64,000 nt of DNA from NCBI RefSeq assembly GCF_014637405.1, contig NZ_BMEY01000020.1, positions 1 through 64,000 on the forward strand, in the 5' to 3' direction. This stretch comes from Ornithinibacillus halotolerans. GTDB taxonomy: Bacteria; Bacillota; Bacilli; Bacillales; Amphibacillaceae. Below, in pieces: positions 26,739-34,932 of this stretch. The position numbers and the translations under genes were made by a program. A model generated the notes under the pieces. It worked only from the letters and a program-made list of their open reading frames with translations. It made no database searches and had not been told where the DNA came from. Positions within the stretch are counted from its first letter, which is position 1; the number at the start of each line of letters is the position of its first letter.

Positions 26739-28157
26739 CTATTTACTAGCTCCTGCAATCCCAGGATGTGTCATCTCATATGGATCTAGAATTAAATCTA
26801 GCTCCTCACTCGTTAACACACCGTATTTTAAACATAGCTCTCTTACTGGTACGCCAGTAGTTATTGCCTCTGACGCAATTTGGGCTGCACGTTCATAACC
26901 GATATGTGGATTCACTGCCGTAATGACACCAACACTTTTTTCCACATATTCTTTTAATCTATCTTCATTTGCCGTAATACCTTTTATACAGTGTTCGGTA
27001 AAGGTACGAAAAGCATTATTCATAATACTAATTGATTGCAGTAAGTTGTATACAAGTACTGGTTCCATGACATTCAATTCCAGTTGTCCCGCTTCTGAAG
27101 CAAGCCCTATCGTATGGTCATTACCAATTACTTGGAATGCAACTTGATTAATAAGTTCAGGCATTACTGGATTGACTTTGCCTGGCATGATGGATGAACC
27201 AGGTTGTCTTGCAGGCAAATTAATTTCTGCAAGCCCTGCTCTAGGTCCAGATGCCATTAAACGTAAGTCGTTTGCTATTTTCGACATATTCATCATGCTA
27301 ATCTTTAATGCAGCCGATACTTCTGTATAAGCATCTGTATTTTGTGTGGCATCTACAAGATGTTCTGTACCTGTTAGTGGTAAGCCACTAATTATTGCGA
27401 GCTGTTCTAATGCCACCTCAATATATTGTGGGTCAGCATTTAATCCGGTTCCTACTGCAGTCGCTCCCATATTGAGCTCATATAAATGTTGGCGTGATTG
27501 CTTAATGCGCTTTATATCTCTAGCAATGACACGACTGTATGCCTCAAATTCTTGACCTAATCGGATCGGAACAGCATCTTGTAAGTGAGTTCGCCCCATT
27601 TTAATCACATGGCTAAATTCTGTTCCTTTTTGCACGAATGCTTGTTGCATGTCTTCCATTGTTTTGATTAATTTATTTAACGTATTAAGCGTTGCAATGC
27701 GAATTGCTGTCGGAAAGGCATCATTCGTTGATTGCGACATATTAACATGAGTATTCGGGCTACAAATAGCATAATTTCCTTTTTCTCCACCAAGTAATTC
27801 AATCGCACGGTTTGCAATAACTTCATTCACATTCATATTAATTGATGTTCCTGCTCCGCCTTGAATAGGATCCACAATGATTTGATCATGCCACTGTCCA
27901 TCTAGTAATTCACTGGAAGCTTGGACTATTGCTTCACCGATTTTATCGGTCAGCCTTTTACTGTGCATATTTGCTAATGCAGCTGCCTTTTTCACAATAG
28001 CCATTGCTTCAATTAACTCGTTATGAATTCGGTAATCAGTTATTGGAAAGTTTTCTACTGCTCGTAATGTTTGAATACCATAGTAAGCATTTTTTGGAAC
28101 TTCTTTTTCTCCTAAAAAATCCTTTTCAACACGGTGTTTACCGACTGTAATTGTCAT
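26739..28157 (-). CDS. aspA: aspartate ammonia-lyase
   Basis: A 472-residue member of the fumarase/aspartase superfamily. The signature GSSIMPGKVNP, the substrate segments GGAGTSINMNVNEV and MGRTHLQDAVP, and the N-terminal RVEKDFLGEKEVP favour aspartase over fumarase. It converts L-aspartate to fumarate and ammonia. It is not preceded by an asparaginase gene as in the B. subtilis ansAB operon. Divergent from an MFS gene across 192 bp. Confidence 0.9.
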   Translation of the reverse strand: MTITVGKHRVEKDFLGEKEVPKNAYYGIQTLRAVENFPITDYRIHNELIEAMAIVKKAAALANMHSKRLTDKIGEAIVQASSELLDGQWHDQIIVDPIQGGAGTSINMNVNEVIANRAIELLGGEKGNYAICSPNTHVNMSQSTNDAFPTAIRIATLNTLNKLIKTMEDMQQAFVQKGTEFSHVIKMGRTHLQDAVPIRLGQEFEAYSRVIARDIKRIKQSRQHLYELNMGATAVGTGLNADPQYIEVALEQLAIISGLPLTGTEHLVDATQNTDAYTEVSAALKISMMNMSKIANDLRLMASGPRAGLAEINLPARQPGSSIMPGKVNPVMPELINQVAFQVIGNDHTIGLASEAGQLELNVMEPVLVYNLLQSISIMNNAFRTFTEHCIKGITANEDRLKEYVEKSVGVITAVNPHIGYERAAQIASEAITTGVPVRELCLKYGVLTSEELDLILDPYEMTHPGIAGASK

Positions 28158-28349
28158 GTAATATCCCCTTTTATTTTTCCATTTATATTAAATTTCATCA
28201 TCATTTTATTAGACTACGAGGCTTATTATAAAACTTTATATAAGAAAATCAACCCATCTAGTAATATTTAATATTAAATCTATTCACATTGTATTTTGAG
28301 TCTTACCATGTACAATAGCTTTATAGATAACTAGAAAGAAGGACTACTT

Positions 28350-29579
28350 ATGGACAAAGCTTTACAAAATAAATCCCTAGTAACACCAAGCGATAATCAA
28401 ACAACATACCGAGTTCTTTTTATCATTGCAGGTTGTCACTTACTAAACGATTCTTTGCAAGCAGTTATTCCTGCCATGTTTCCTATATTAGAACGTTCCA
28501 TGGGTTTATCGTTCACTCAACTTGGGCTTATTGCCTTTGCATTAAATATGGTATCTTCAGTAATGCAGCCTGTCGTTGGAACGTACACCGATAAGAGGCC
28601 AATCCCTTATGCATTACCAATTGGACTGACAAGTAGTATGTTCGGAATCCTTGGTTTGGCACTGGCACCGAATTTTTGGTTTGTGTTAATAAGTGTTGTC
28701 TTTATTGGTTTAGGTTCAGCGGTATTCCACCCAGAGGGTTCACGAGTTGTTTACCTTGCAGCAGGAGATAAACGAGGACTAGCACAATCTATTTTCCAGG
28801 TAGGCGGAAATTCTGGACAAGCGCTAGCTCCCGTTATTACTGCGTTAATCCTTGTCCCACTTGGGCAAAAAGGGGCACTTTGGTTTACGTTAATTGCAGG
28901 ACTTGCCGTAATTTTTCTTACGTATATTGCTAGATGGTATAAAGGGCAAATGGAGCTTATAGCGAGGCAGAAGAAAAATATTGTCTCTAAAAAGCCAAAC
29001 ATAGATATTGCTAAATCAATAAAAATTGCAATCGTACTGTTAGTATTTATCGTATTTGCCAGGTCCTGGTATGCTGCTGCAATTTCAAACTTCTATGCCT
29101 TTTATGCAATAGATACGTATCAAATATCAATTGCCAATTCACAAATATATATATTTATATTTCTAGCCATGGGGGCAGTTGGAACATTTATTGGTGGACC
29201 ACTTGCAGACCGTTTTGGGCGTAAAAATATAATTCTATTATCACTTATTGCGGTTAGTCCATTAAGTGTGTTGTTACCTTTCGTTGGTTCAGTATTCGCC
29301 ATGGTACTTCTCGCAATTATAGGAATCATTCTGATGACTAGCTTTTCCGTTACCGTTGTTTATGCTCAAGAATTAATCCCCGGAAAAATTGGCTTAATGT
29401 CTGGTTTAATTGTTGGATTAGCATTCGGAATGGGAGCCATTGGAGCTGTTGCATTAGGTGTTTTCATTGATTTATTTGGACTATCTACTACGATGATTAT
29501 GGCATCTCTACTTCCATTACTTGGCTTTCTTGCGCTTCTTTTACCTTCTGATAAGCGTGTACAAGGGTGGTATAATTAA
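28350..29579 (+). CDS. MFS transporter, fosmidomycin-resistance (Fsr) type
   Basis: A 409-residue major facilitator with twelve membrane segments. HLLNDSLQAVIPAMFPI near the N-terminus, FIGLGSAVFHPEGSRVVY and GGNSGQALAPV are typical of the Fsr subgroup. These exporters confer resistance to fosmidomycin when overexpressed; the natural substrate is unknown. The ATG has AAGAAGG upstream. Followed within about 30 bp by a phosphodiesterase gene. Confidence 0.87.
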   Translation: MDKALQNKSLVTPSDNQTTYRVLFIIAGCHLLNDSLQAVIPAMFPILERSMGLSFTQLGLIAFALNMVSSVMQPVVGTYTDKRPIPYALPIGLTSSMFGILGLALAPNFWFVLISVVFIGLGSAVFHPEGSRVVYLAAGDKRGLAQSIFQVGGNSGQALAPVITALILVPLGQKGALWFTLIAGLAVIFLTYIARWYKGQMELIARQKKNIVSKKPNIDIAKSIKIAIVLLVFIVFARSWYAAAISNFYAFYAIDTYQISIANSQIYIFIFLAMGAVGTFIGGPLADRFGRKNIILLSLIAVSPLSVLLPFVGSVFAMVLLAIIGIILMTSFSVTVVYAQELIPGKIGLMSGLIVGLAFGMGAIGAVALGVFIDLFGLSTTMIMASLLPLLGFLALLLPSDKRVQGWYN

Positions 29580-29611
29580 GTAAAACTATTATGTTTAGAG
29601 GGGGAACTTTA

Positions 29612-30535
29612 TTGGGTGATAAGAGAGAAAAATCGAGAAAGTCTAAATGGAAAATTGCATTTGGAATTATTGGTAGTTTGATATTAGTATGGTTAATTAT
29701 TTATTTGTGGCCAGTCTCTAAAAATACAGACCTTAGTAAGTTTGATAAAGGGAGACCACTTGTAATCGCTCATGGTGGCGGAAACCATTTAGCACCTTCT
29801 AATACATTAGCCGCTTTTACAAATGCTAGTGAACTGGGTGTTGATGTCCTGGAGTTTGATATTCATATGACAAAAGATGGACATTTAGTATCTATTCACG
29901 ACCCAACCATTGATCGCACAACAGATGGAACAGGTATTGTGAATGAGATGACTCTAGAGGAAGTTCAAAGTTACGATGCTGCTTATTCTTTCCAAGATTT
30001 AAATGGCGAATACAGTTTCCGTGGTCAAGGAGTTTATATTCCAACCGTTGAGGAAATTTTCTCAACGATTAATGATCCAGAAATGCTTTATACTATTGAA
30101 ATTAAAGATACAAATCATCCTGAGTTGTATCGTGAAATGAGTGAAAAGTTGTGGGAGCTTATTAAGTCTTATGGATTGGAAGAGAATGTGATTATTGCTG
30201 CTTTTGATCATGATATTATTGAGATTGTTAAAGATGTTACGAATGGTGAGGCGCTCGTCAGTGGCGGACGTGATGAAATTACGAAGTTTGTTATTTTCCA
30301 TAAGTTATTCTTAAATGGTTTGTATAAGCAACAAGTACATGCCCTACAAATCCCAACAGAAGATAGCAATATTAACTTAATGGATAAGAAGATTATTCGA
30401 GGTGCTAACAAGCGAGGAATGCAAGTACATTACTGGACGATTAATGACACAGAAACTATGCAAGAATTAATCGACCTTGGTGCAAATGGCATTATGACTG
30501 ATAGACCAGATCTATTGCTTGAATTGCTGGAGTAG
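29612..30535 (+). CDS. membrane-anchored glycerophosphodiester phosphodiesterase
   Basis: About 307 residues. A short basic N-terminus is followed by one hydrophobic segment (residues 15-36, IAFGIIGSLILVWLIIYLW), so it is probably anchored with the catalytic domain outside. The GDPD domain is complete: IAHGGGNHLAPSNTLAAF, VLEFDIHMTKDGHLVSIHD with the catalytic His, and the Mg-site Glu in YTIEIKD. It hydrolyses glycerophosphodiesters to glycerol-3-phosphate and an alcohol. The start is a TTG with AGAGGGGG 7-8 bp upstream; an earlier in-frame ATG precedes that site. It could act on lipid or teichoic acid debris. Confidence 0.88.
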   Translation: MGDKREKSRKSKWKIAFGIIGSLILVWLIIYLWPVSKNTDLSKFDKGRPLVIAHGGGNHLAPSNTLAAFTNASELGVDVLEFDIHMTKDGHLVSIHDPTIDRTTDGTGIVNEMTLEEVQSYDAAYSFQDLNGEYSFRGQGVYIPTVEEIFSTINDPEMLYTIEIKDTNHPELYREMSEKLWELIKSYGLEENVIIAAFDHDIIEIVKDVTNGEALVSGGRDEITKFVIFHKLFLNGLYKQQVHALQIPTEDSNINLMDKKIIRGANKRGMQVHYWTINDTETMQELIDLGANGIMTDRPDLLLELLE

Positions 30536-30549
30536 AGTGTTTTATTTAT

Positions 30550-30580
30550 GGACGATTTGAATTGGAAATCGTCCTTTTAT
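30550..30580 (+). terminator. terminator of phosphodiesterase gene
   Basis: GGACGATTT pairs with AAATCGTCC and is followed by TTTTATAT. Confidence 0.8.
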
Positions 30581-30646
30581 ATATAAATATTAGCTAGATT
30601 TTCATCATGGATCCAACAGATAAAATCAAAGTTTGGAGTGATGATA

Positions 30647-31303
30647 ATGAAAACAAGGTTCATCCAGCTTCTATTACGAATTCTTTTTTTGCCTGCTCTA
30701 AATATCACCAATAGTAAAGATGAGGAAAAACTATTTAATGATTTGTACGAAAGCTCATTGAAGAAAGAAGATAAATTAATAGAGTATAACTTGACTGTGC
30801 CTAAGTATAAGTTCTTATCTTACCTGATACATAACAAGTCGGTTCTATTACATGGATCTAATAATAAAGCGATAGAAGAATTTGAACCAAGGAAGCAAAC
30901 TTTAGCTGATGGCAATATAGTTACTGCAATATTTGCTTCCAAAGATCCAATTTGGCCAATATTCTACGCAACATTAGATAAAGGAAAAATAGTAGGAAAT
31001 ATTAGAAATGGGGTGGTTTCCTCTAACGGAAAGAATAAGTATCACTTTTACTCATTAACGGAACCAACTATTTCCAATAATCCATGGACAACTGGTTTTA
31101 TTTACATACTTCCTGAAGAAACCTTCTCTTATAAGGGAAAAGGGGTTATACAATTTGACGAGTGGATTAGCCAAAAGCCTGTAGCCCCCATATTAAAATT
31201 GAAGGTTAACCCAGACGATTTCCCCTTTCGGGATAAAGTTGCAACCCACCATTCGAATGAATCTATCATCAAATCTTGGCTTCTCTATAAGTTCAGATTG
31301 TGA
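30647..31303 (+). CDS. hypothetical protein with LHGSNN motif
   Basis: A 218-residue protein of no recognised family. It starts at an ATG 9 bp past TTGGAG. A hydrophobic patch near the N-terminus (FIQLLLRILFLPAL) is not a clean signal peptide. Residues ~70-110 read VLLHGSNNKAIEEFEPRK then IFASKDPIWPIFYATLDKG. This HGS-x(n)-F-A-S/T-x-D pattern recalls folds related to ADP-ribosyltransferases, but the similarity is too slight to assign an activity. No operon partner; it ends at a palindromic repeat element. Confidence 0.7.
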   Translation: MKTRFIQLLLRILFLPALNITNSKDEEKLFNDLYESSLKKEDKLIEYNLTVPKYKFLSYLIHNKSVLLHGSNNKAIEEFEPRKQTLADGNIVTAIFASKDPIWPIFYATLDKGKIVGNIRNGVVSSNGKNKYHFYSLTEPTISNNPWTTGFIYILPEETFSYKGKGVIQFDEWISQKPVAPILKLKVNPDDFPFRDKVATHHSNESIIKSWLLYKFRL

Positions 31304-31320
31304 TTTGGTGTCTTGCTTTG

Positions 31321-31430
31321 GGTGTCTGACACCTCCCGGATTTTGTCAAACTTTGTCGAAAACCATCCTTAGTGGGTGGTTTTTTTTACTTTCGACAATA
31401 TTCAACATTTTTCGGGTGGTGTCAGACACC
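31321..31430. repeat. palindromic REP-like element, full copy 1
   Basis: The left head GGTGTCTGACACC (31321-31333) continues as TCCCGGATTTTGTC to TTTGTCGAA. The right arm is its inverse, TTCGACAA to TTTTTCGGG, ending in GGTGTCAGACACC (31418-31430). Between the arms lies a terminator: AACCATCC pairs with GGGTGGTT plus eight T residues (31360-31387). It lies between convergent genes, and further GACACC copies follow the right head. Confidence 0.88.
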
Positions 31431-31468
31431 GTCATAGACACCGTCACAGCACCGTTTCAGCTGCATTA

Positions 31469-32347
31469 TCACAATATGCTTTCGATGAATTTTTTTGCTG
31501 TTTGTGATAGTGGGACGTCTTTTAGGTAGCAGATTCCTATGCTTCTTTTTGGAATGTTTTCTTCCAAACGAATTTCGTATAAATCTTCCCTTTCCAGATA
31601 GTCTTTAGCGAATTCTTTGATTACACACGAAATACCTAGGTTTATTTTCGTAAATTCTAACACTAAATCATAAGAACCTAGCTCAAAAAGAGGAGATACT
31701 TGATATCCTCTTTCTTGTAGGAAGTTCTCTACAAATTTTCTGGAATTCGACTTTCTTTCTAAAAAAATTAAAGGGAGCTGCATTAAGTGATCTAAGCTAA
31801 TCGGCTTCTCTGCCAATTTCTTATATTTCTCTCCACAGACAAAGATATCTTGTATTTCCTTACACGGAATCACTTCCAATTGCTCATCTTCTACTGGTAA
31901 GTTACAAATACCTAATTCTGCTTTGCCTGACTTAATTAAATCGATGATTTCTGAAGTCGTTCGATTGAGGATATTCAAATTTACTCCAGGATAACGATCA
32001 TGAAACTGTTCTAAATACGGGAGCAAATAATACCGAGAAATCGTATCACCAACCCCTATACGTAATTGGCCAGATTTAAATGTCTTAAATTCTAGTAGTT
32101 TATCCTCTGCTGCTTGAATAATTCCTAATGCAGATTTTACATGCTCATCTAATAGATTCCCCTCTGTCGTTAACTCAACTCCTCTAGCTGTTCGGTGAAA
32201 AAGTTGAATGTCTAGTTCTTTCTCCAACTTAGAAATTGCTTGGCTAACCGCAGATTGTGTCATAAACAATTCCTGTGCCGCTTTTGAAAAACTTTTATTA
32301 CGACTGACAACTTGAAATATGCGATATAAATCTAATTTACCTACCAT
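31469..32347 (-). CDS. LysR family transcriptional regulator
   Basis: A 292-residue LysR protein. The N-terminal HTH is FQVVSRNKSFSKAAQELFMTQSAVSQAISKLE, and residues ~90-290 form the type 2 periplasmic-binding-like effector domain. ATG has AAGGAG upstream. It is divergent from the CofE-like gene with a dyad between them, so it most likely controls that gene and itself. The effector is unknown. Confidence 0.92.
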   Translation of the reverse strand: MVGKLDLYRIFQVVSRNKSFSKAAQELFMTQSAVSQAISKLEKELDIQLFHRTARGVELTTEGNLLDEHVKSALGIIQAAEDKLLEFKTFKSGQLRIGVGDTISRYYLLPYLEQFHDRYPGVNLNILNRTTSEIIDLIKSGKAELGICNLPVEDEQLEVIPCKEIQDIFVCGEKYKKLAEKPISLDHLMQLPLIFLERKSNSRKFVENFLQERGYQVSPLFELGSYDLVLEFTKINLGISCVIKEFAKDYLEREDLYEIRLEENIPKRSIGICYLKDVPLSQTAKKFIESIL

Positions 32348-32371
32348 ATTAGCACTCCTTATACCTCATAT

Positions 32372-32394
32372 TATAAATATTAATTTTACTTATA
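32372..32394. promoter_or_regulatory. candidate LysR operator
   Basis: TATAAATA-TTAATTT-TACTTATA is a dyad with 7 of 8 arm positions matching and a 7-bp centre, located between the divergent lysR and cofE-like genes. Confidence 0.5.
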
Positions 32395-32477
32395 TCAATC
32401 TAAAGTGTATAGTAACAAATGGATTGAGAATGAAAATAAACATGTTGAAGCATACTCTAACTAGAGGAGAGATGACA

Positions 32478-33668
32478 ATGGAAAGAGTCGTTGGAACAGT
32501 TGTACGTGGATTGCGTACACCAATTATTAACACTGGAGATAACATTGAAGAGATTGTCGTAGACACTGTATTACATACAGCAGAGGTAGAAGGCTTTTCT
32601 ATTCAGGATCGCGATATTGTAACAATTACTGAATCAGTGGTTGCCCGTGCACAAGGTAACTATGCAACTATTGATGATATCGCAGCAGATATTAAGGCAA
32701 AATTCGGAGAAGAAAAAGTCGGAGTAATCTTCCCTATCCTAAGTCGTAACCGTTTTGCAAACTGCTTACGTGGTATTGCAAGAGGTGCTAAAAAAATCGT
32801 ACTAATGTTAAGTTATCCATCAGATGAAGTTGGTAACCATCTAGTTGATATCGATGAATTAGATGTAAAAGGTATTAATCCATGGGCAGATGTATTATCT
32901 GAAGATGATTTCCGTAAACACTTTGGATATAAAAAGCACCACTTTACCGGTGTAGATTATATTGAGTACTATAAAGAAATCATTGAAGAAGAAGGCGCTA
33001 CATGTGAAGTCATCTTCTCAAACAATGCAAGAACTATCTTAGACTATACGAAACATGTACTTACTTGTGATATTCACTCTCGTATGCGCACGAAACGAAT
33101 CCTTACAAATAATGGTGCGGAAAGTGTATTTGGATTAGATGATATCCTAACTGAATCAATTAATGGTAGTGGTTTTAACGAAGAGTATGGACTATTAGGA
33201 TCTAATAAATCAACGGAAGAAAGTATTAAACTTTTCCCAAATAATTGTCAGCCAATTGTGGATGCAATTCAGGCGAAATTAAAAGAGGTTACTGGAAAAA
33301 CTGTCGAAGTTATGGTTTACGGTGATGGTGCCTTTAAAGACCCTGTCGGAAAGATTTGGGAACTTGCTGATCCAGTTGTATCACCTGGGTTTACGGCAGG
33401 ACTAGAAGGTACTCCGAATGAAGTAAAATTAAAATATTTGGCAGATAATAACTTCTCTCATTTACGAGGGGAAGAACTGCAACAGGCAATATCTGAGTAC
33501 ATTCAAAACAAAAATGAAGACTTAGTTGGTGCCATGGAAGCACAAGGCACAACGCCACGCCGCCTAACTGACCTTATCGGTTCCCTATCCGACTTAACCT
33601 CTGGTAGTGGAGATAAAGGTACACCAATGGTATATATTCAAGGATACTTCGATAATTACACAAAGTAG
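32478..33668 (+). CDS. coenzyme F420-0:L-glutamate ligase-like protein (CofE family)
   Basis: A 396-residue protein of the F420_ligase (CofE) family. GTVVRGLRTPIINTGDNIEEIV at the N-terminus and DRDIVTITESVVARAQGNY correspond to the GTP/metal-binding region; the C-terminal VYGDGAFKDPVGKIWELADPVVSP is also conserved. True CofE adds glutamate to F420-0. No other F420 gene is in the window, and Bacillaceae are not known to make F420, so another amide-ligase substrate is likely. It is longer than archaeal CofE. ATG 32478 is favoured by AGAGGAG 8 bp upstream. A divergent LysR gene probably regulates it. Confidence 0.82.
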   Translation: MERVVGTVVRGLRTPIINTGDNIEEIVVDTVLHTAEVEGFSIQDRDIVTITESVVARAQGNYATIDDIAADIKAKFGEEKVGVIFPILSRNRFANCLRGIARGAKKIVLMLSYPSDEVGNHLVDIDELDVKGINPWADVLSEDDFRKHFGYKKHHFTGVDYIEYYKEIIEEEGATCEVIFSNNARTILDYTKHVLTCDIHSRMRTKRILTNNGAESVFGLDDILTESINGSGFNEEYGLLGSNKSTEESIKLFPNNCQPIVDAIQAKLKEVTGKTVEVMVYGDGAFKDPVGKIWELADPVVSPGFTAGLEGTPNEVKLKYLADNNFSHLRGEELQQAISEYIQNKNEDLVGAMEAQGTTPRRLTDLIGSLSDLTSGSGDKGTPMVYIQGYFDNYTK

Positions 33669-33687
33669 GAGTATGTCTTTTTGGATG

Positions 33688-33727
33688 GGTGTCTGACACC
33701 TCCCGAGTTTTGGTGGATTTTGTCGAA
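33688..33727 (+). repeat. palindromic REP-like element, left half copy
   Basis: The head GGTGTCTGACACC (33688-33700) continues CTCCCGAGTTTTGG to TTTTGTCGAA. Its TGTCGAA end points to the terminator at 33742. No right arm is present; the next gene is in the same direction. Confidence 0.85.
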
Positions 33728-33741
33728 TGTGAAAAATACGA

Positions 33742-33776
33742 AAGATGCACTAGCAATATTGGTGCATCTTTTTTTG
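33742..33776 (+). terminator. terminator of the cofE-like gene
   Basis: AGATGCAC pairs with GTGCATCT and is followed by seven T residues. Confidence 0.88.
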
Positions 33777-33864
33777 TTCGTTTTTTAAAGGCAATTACTA
33801 ATAGACTGACATTTTAAATAACTTTATAATTAAAGTAGTTCTATTAAAAAGGAGGTAAAAAACT

Positions 33865-34494
33865 GTGGTAAACACTAATAAAGCAAAGCCGGTTGACCTT
33901 AGAAAGGTATATCAGCAAATATACTATCTAAAAGAAGGACCATCTGTAATTGAACAATTACCTGAACGTAAATATGTATCGCAACGTATGATTACATCCT
34001 TTCATATGAATTGGGATGGTCATCCTGAACCTAAAGATGAGAAGTGGATTGCTTTTAAAGTTGTCAACCAAATAAAACAAATTACCAAATTAGAAATGAA
34101 CTACCGATTTAAACGAATGCCCCCAGAAATGATTTGGTATCAACAAAAAGCAGATAACAAATGGATTGTGGAACGAATGATACTAGTACCAGATTTCATA
34201 TCAGAAGAAATCTATATACGCGCTTTAGAGAAAGTACAAAAAAGCTTACGAGTAGATACACTACCTTCCATCAGTTTTAAACATGAGCAAGAAACTTTAA
34301 CCGCAATGAAATTGCATGTTGGTCACTACAAGGACACATCAAGTAGTCTGGCTTTGCTTGAAAAAGAATTACAATTACAGGGCTACCAAATGGTATTACC
34401 TCACCGAGAAATCTACCTTACTCCCGCCATGGAATGTTACCCTGCACATAAAACTAAAACTGTCCTTTCTGTTAGCATTCAACCAATAAGCTAA
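33865..34494 (+). CDS. GyrI-like small-molecule-binding domain protein
   Basis: A 209-residue protein. The C-terminal part, with AMKLHVGHYKDTSSSLALL, LQLQGYQMV and REIYLTPAMECYP, resembles the GyrI-like/SRPBCC-type effector-binding domain found alone or attached to AraC and MerR regulators. There is no DNA-binding domain. The start is GTG with AAGGAGG upstream. The ligand is unknown; stand-alone members can bind lipophilic compounds. Confidence 0.75.
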   Translation: MVNTNKAKPVDLRKVYQQIYYLKEGPSVIEQLPERKYVSQRMITSFHMNWDGHPEPKDEKWIAFKVVNQIKQITKLEMNYRFKRMPPEMIWYQQKADNKWIVERMILVPDFISEEIYIRALEKVQKSLRVDTLPSISFKHEQETLTAMKLHVGHYKDTSSSLALLEKELQLQGYQMVLPHREIYLTPAMECYPAHKTKTVLSVSIQPIS

Positions 34495-34591
34495 CTATTT
34501 AATCAGGATTTGAATTTATTAATAAAATGAATATTTATCTCATTATATCAACAATCTAAATCACGATAATTTAAAAAAATATCAAAAAATA

Positions 34592-34620
34592 TTGACAAGT
34601 GTCTTTTAATCTGATAAATT
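34592..34620 (+). promoter_or_regulatory. sigma-A promoter of the T-box/brnQ unit
   Basis: TTGACA (34592-34597), a 17-bp spacer and TAAATT (34615-34620), about 20 bp before the leader begins. Confidence 0.75.
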
Positions 34621-34640
34621 TATTTTTAATATTAAAAATC

Positions 34641-34899
34641 GATGAAGAGAACAGTACGTTAGGAAAGTCTGATCCAAAGAGAGCCGGCAGTTGGTGCGAG
34701 TCGGTGTTCAGCCCCTATCTGAAAATCATCTCTGAGATGCAAAGCCGAAATTAGTAAGCTTTGACGGGTTGTCCGCCGTTACAATGGAACACGTATGTTG
34801 GTACGTTGACTTGAGTGCTGCAGTTTTTTTATTTTCTGCAGAATTAGGGTGGTAACGCGAGCGATAACTCGTCCCTTATTTATAAGGGGCGGGTTTTTT
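34641..34899 (+). promoter_or_regulatory. T-box leader, isoleucine specifier likely
   Basis: The canonical T-box sequence AGGGTGGTAACGCG is at 34846-34859. Stem I motifs include AGAGAGCCGGCAGTTGGTG at 34677. In the specifier loop GAAAATCATCTCTGAG (34721-34736), the ATC at 34725-34727 occupies the specifier position and would pair with tRNA-Ile. A terminator CTCGTCCCTTA with TAAGGGGCGGG and seven T residues lies at 34868-34899. Uncharged tRNA should allow read-through into brnQ. Confidence 0.93.
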
Positions 34900-34932
34900 T
34901 ATTTTCAAAAAAACATTAAAGGAGAGAGCATC

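Noticed and set aside
31239-31529. 96-codon frame across the first full repeat element
   Set aside because: It overlaps two real genes and consists mainly of the palindromic element and its terminator.
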